64,000 bases of DNA from Oncomelania hupensis. Lineage: Eukaryota > Mollusca > Gastropoda > Littorinimorpha > Pomatiopsidae. This document shows positions 62,801 to 64,000 of the stretch, piece after piece. The notes beneath the pieces are model-generated. The model had not been told where the DNA came from, did no database searches, and saw only the letters and a program-made list of their open reading frames with translations. The stretch spans positions 946,534 to 1,010,533 of the forward strand of contig CM072526.1 of NCBI GenBank assembly GCA_036898135.1, written 5' to 3'. Position 1 is the stretch's first letter. Each line of letters starts with the position of its first letter. A program made the translations under genes and the position numbers.

Positions 62801-63975
62801 GAGGTTGAATTGACTGGCCGTCAATGCCCTCCCCGTGGTGGTAATAAAAAGGGGGGCACCTCCATGGGTCTCTGCGGTCCCGCAAACGGCCAAGCGGGCC
62901 ACTGTGATATACCTAAAACAGAAAAGAATTGCACGATGGTAGCCACACATGCTGCAATGTTTAGCAATCAACTACTCTGACCATGCATACTGTGTCTAAC
63001 CCTAAAGGTAGACAAGTCACCAAAGTCCATCTGTTTGGTCTATAATGAATAATGCTGGTGCAACATATGGATCACTTTTCGGTGGAATGAAATGCGTTAT
63101 TAACATCAACCCAAGAATATTACAGTGGGCCTTAGCACACAAACTATGGTTTGGATTGCCACCGTCTTTTGACAGAAGAGGCTACAGCGTTAAGACACTC
63201 TGTGGAAGCTCACAAGTCTGTGCACTCACACAATTATGCTCATTCATAGGGGTTGAAAATTGCAGCGCTGTCTATCCTATACGACAACTAATTGTCATCT
63301 TTGTAACTATGACTTGAAGGGAAGCAACTGTGGCTAATTCTTCACATGTCGCTTCTTTCTTCTCTATGTTCAATGTTAGTGCATTAAGTCGCAGTGGACT
63401 GCAACAATGTAGTATTTTTTGGTTAAGAATGAAAGTGTATGAAATGTTTCATACCTTATCAGTTCTGTGGCCATTGCCTCAATCACTGTCCATCCCTAAG
63501 CCACATTTGCTCCAGATCCATGTAACCATAACAGGAGGGTTTAGTGACACAACCATATTAATATTACTTACCGTTGCAGGCGCACCCAATCTTCATGGTG
63601 TAAGATGATTTCTCGTGAGCCAGCAGACTTGGTTTTGTGGTGTTTCACCTGCACACATATATAGACATGTACATGACAGAAAAAAAACTATAATGAATGT
63701 TAATATTACAACTATATATAGCAAACAAGGATGTCTAACCCAAGAAATGACATTACTTACTCGGATGATCATTTTGCCCTGGATGTGGCGGGCCTCCAGG
63801 ACCTCACCCAGGGTCATGGAGATGATCTCCCCTGGGCGTGAGACGTTGGATGTGCTTCCAATGCACATCAAGTGGTTCCTGGCTTGGATGAACCAGTTTG
63901 TTGCATTCTGGAGAAACGCGTTGTCGAAGGCTTGTCGGTAGTTGGCCATGGGACGAGTTTGCTCCATACGGATGT
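59639..63975 (-). CDS. Tyrosine-recombinase-like / SANT protein, gene 2 (13 visible exons, incomplete at the right edge)
   Basis: Minus-strand exons: 63761-63975, 63572-63648, 62741-62912, 62404-62551 (YR domain); 62006-62065, 61761-61832, 61533-61611, 61247-61363, 60997-61077, 60756-60827, 60543-60584 (linkers); 60121-60209; 59639-59847 (SANT-like). All have AG acceptors and GT donors. Phases fit throughout except at 61533-61611, and the last exon needs a frameshift. YR residues: box I Arg in SRPGEI; Lys in VKHHKT; box II Arg in TQVRK (Thr in place of His, as in gene 1); LHHTLSTQTRYY with H-x8-Y. Domain order matches gene 1, with more introns. The N-terminal half lies outside the window. DNA binding is inferred. 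Confidence 0.78.
60121..60209 (-). CDS. Gene 2 penultimate exon
   Basis: 89 bp, phase 1 to 0, acceptor CACCTTTCAG, donor GTAAGT. Encodes IVHMLLLTEDEVSKIDNYER then ETSPLKEID. Not part of the array, and with no clear counterpart in gene 1. Confidence 0.68.
60543..60584 (-). CDS. Gene 2 linker exon 7 of the array
   Basis: 42 bp, phase 1/1; encodes SQEATSPAVDDTD. The relic exon at 41800-41841 is its closest relative in the window. Confidence 0.75.
60756..60827 (-). CDS. Gene 2 linker exon 6 of the array
   Basis: 72 bp, phase 1/1; encodes TVAAPQQKKQKPARASGHNE then DIT. Ends in the same DIT/DRT-G junction as other array exons. Confidence 0.75.
60997..61077 (-). CDS. Gene 2 linker exon 5 of the array
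   Basis: 81 bp, phase 1/1; encodes a basic then acidic segment, MPAPSRQRKRKAQCLSSSEE then EQDRT. The RQRKRK cluster could be a nuclear localisation signal. Confidence 0.75.
61247..61363 (-). CDS. Gene 2 linker exon 4 of the array, with internal duplication
   Basis: 117 bp, phase 1/1. Contains a 42-bp in-frame duplication encoding IRSPQPGPSRQDEN and IHSPQPGPSWMDEN. It is the longest exon in the array. Confidence 0.75.
61533..61611 (-). pseudogene. Linker exon 3 of the array, frame-disrupting
   Basis: 79 bp with good splice sites. Relative to the paralogous exon at 61247-61363 it has four extra bases (AATT) near its start, so including it breaks the frame and meets a stop. Because the neighbouring exons are phase 1, skipping it restores the frame. 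Read from phase 0 it encodes MPSPQPGPSWMDDDTQ, shared with its neighbour. Confidence 0.65.
61761..61832 (-). CDS. Gene 2 linker exon 2 of the array
   Basis: 72 bp, phase 1/1; encodes TASHREVTGLEPVAGPSKEE then DIS. Two adjacent AG acceptors (ACAGAG) are possible; only the first keeps phase. Confidence 0.72.
62006..62065 (-). CDS. Gene 2 linker exon 1 of the array
   Basis: 60 bp, phase 1/1; encodes DLAKEPQQALPGPPMADIT. Clean CAG acceptor and GTAAGT donor. Confidence 0.72.
62404..62551 (-). CDS. Gene 2 exon: YR box II end and candidate tyrosine
   Basis: 148 bp, phase 0 to 1, acceptor TATATTTCAG, donor GTCAGT. Encodes VRNKDEVSRKMTADLLHHTL then STQTRYYAGD. The His and second Tyr are spaced H-x8-Y, as in gene 1. 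Confidence 0.82.
62741..62912 (-). CDS. Gene 2 exon: YR middle and box II arginine
   Basis: 172 bp, phase 2 to 0, acceptor TTCTGTTTTAG, donor GTAAGG. Encodes GGAPLFITTTGRALTASQFN and the CTQVRKLVSRQ segment, matching STKLRKQIAT of gene 1. Confidence 0.8.
62913..63571. other. Gene 2 intron
   Basis: No coding signal on either strand and no recognised repeat; bounded by a TTCTGTTTTAG acceptor and a GTAAGT donor on the minus strand. Confidence 0.6.
63572..63648 (-). CDS. Gene 2 exon: YR beta-hairpin lysine
   Basis: 77 bp, phase 0 to 2, with CAG acceptor and GTAAGT donor. Encodes VKHHKTKSAGSREIILHHED, the segment that carries the conserved Lys in tyrosine recombinases. Confidence 0.8.
63761..63975 (-). 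CDS. Gene 2 exon: YR box I
   Basis: Acceptor TTTTGTCCACAG beyond 63975; donor GTAAGT below 63761. Enters in phase 1, leaves in phase 0. Encodes ANYRQAFDNAFLQNATNWFI, then NHLMCIGSTSNVSRPGEIIS and a strand-like segment ending GKMIIR. The Arg of SRPGEI aligns with RQGEV of gene 1. Confidence 0.8.
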
Positions 63976-64000
63976 CTGTGGACAAAAAAGTGAAAGGTCC

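Overview
This window is animal genomic DNA. It has GT-AG introns, very dense simple repeats, many fragments of LINE families, a Ty3/gypsy-type LTR element, and no operons or bacterial signals. The mix of RTE copies with GGATA tails, CR1/L2-like copies with ATTGT tails, RNase H-bearing I-type LINEs and an integrase-before-RT gypsy element suggests a marine lophotrochozoan, probably a mollusc. That placement is inference; no diagnostic single-copy gene is present.

The only host-like coding genes are two related split genes. Gene 1 (+ strand, exons from 2901 to 7938) reads without a break through five exons whose splice phases all fit: acidic N-terminus, two zinc fingers, a tyrosine-recombinase-like (YR, Crypton-like) domain, linker exons, and a SANT/Myb-like C-terminal exon. 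Gene 2 (- strand, 63975 down to 59639, entering from the right edge) has the same order, but its YR domain is split over four exons and its linker is a tandem array of seven small phase-1 exons. A third relic linker exon lies at 41800-41841. A 797-bp DNA transposon has inserted exactly at its splice donor, and an I-type LINE starts at its other side.

Layout: 1-2840 AT-rich DNA with decayed RTE and L1/Tx1-like pieces; 2901-7938 gene 1; 7975-18300 dispersed repeats, a 78-bp satellite, decayed LINEs and microsatellites; 18308-24470 a near-complete two-ORF LINE (ORF1 with zinc knuckles plus an SGNH esterase; ORF2 with endonuclease, RT and RNase H); 24545-40990 nested retroelement ends and large trinucleotide arrays; 40997-41793 the DNA transposon with a perfect 58-bp hairpin; 41842-53619 a decayed I-type LINE broken by a young gypsy element (42139-47760) and a 71-bp RTE end; 54447-56352 a CR1-like LINE; 57735-58757 a hAT-like element; 58758-59400 a tandem repeat; 59639-63975 gene 2.

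Much of the insertion history can be read directly, because target-site duplications or undisturbed paralogous copies survive for at least six insertions.
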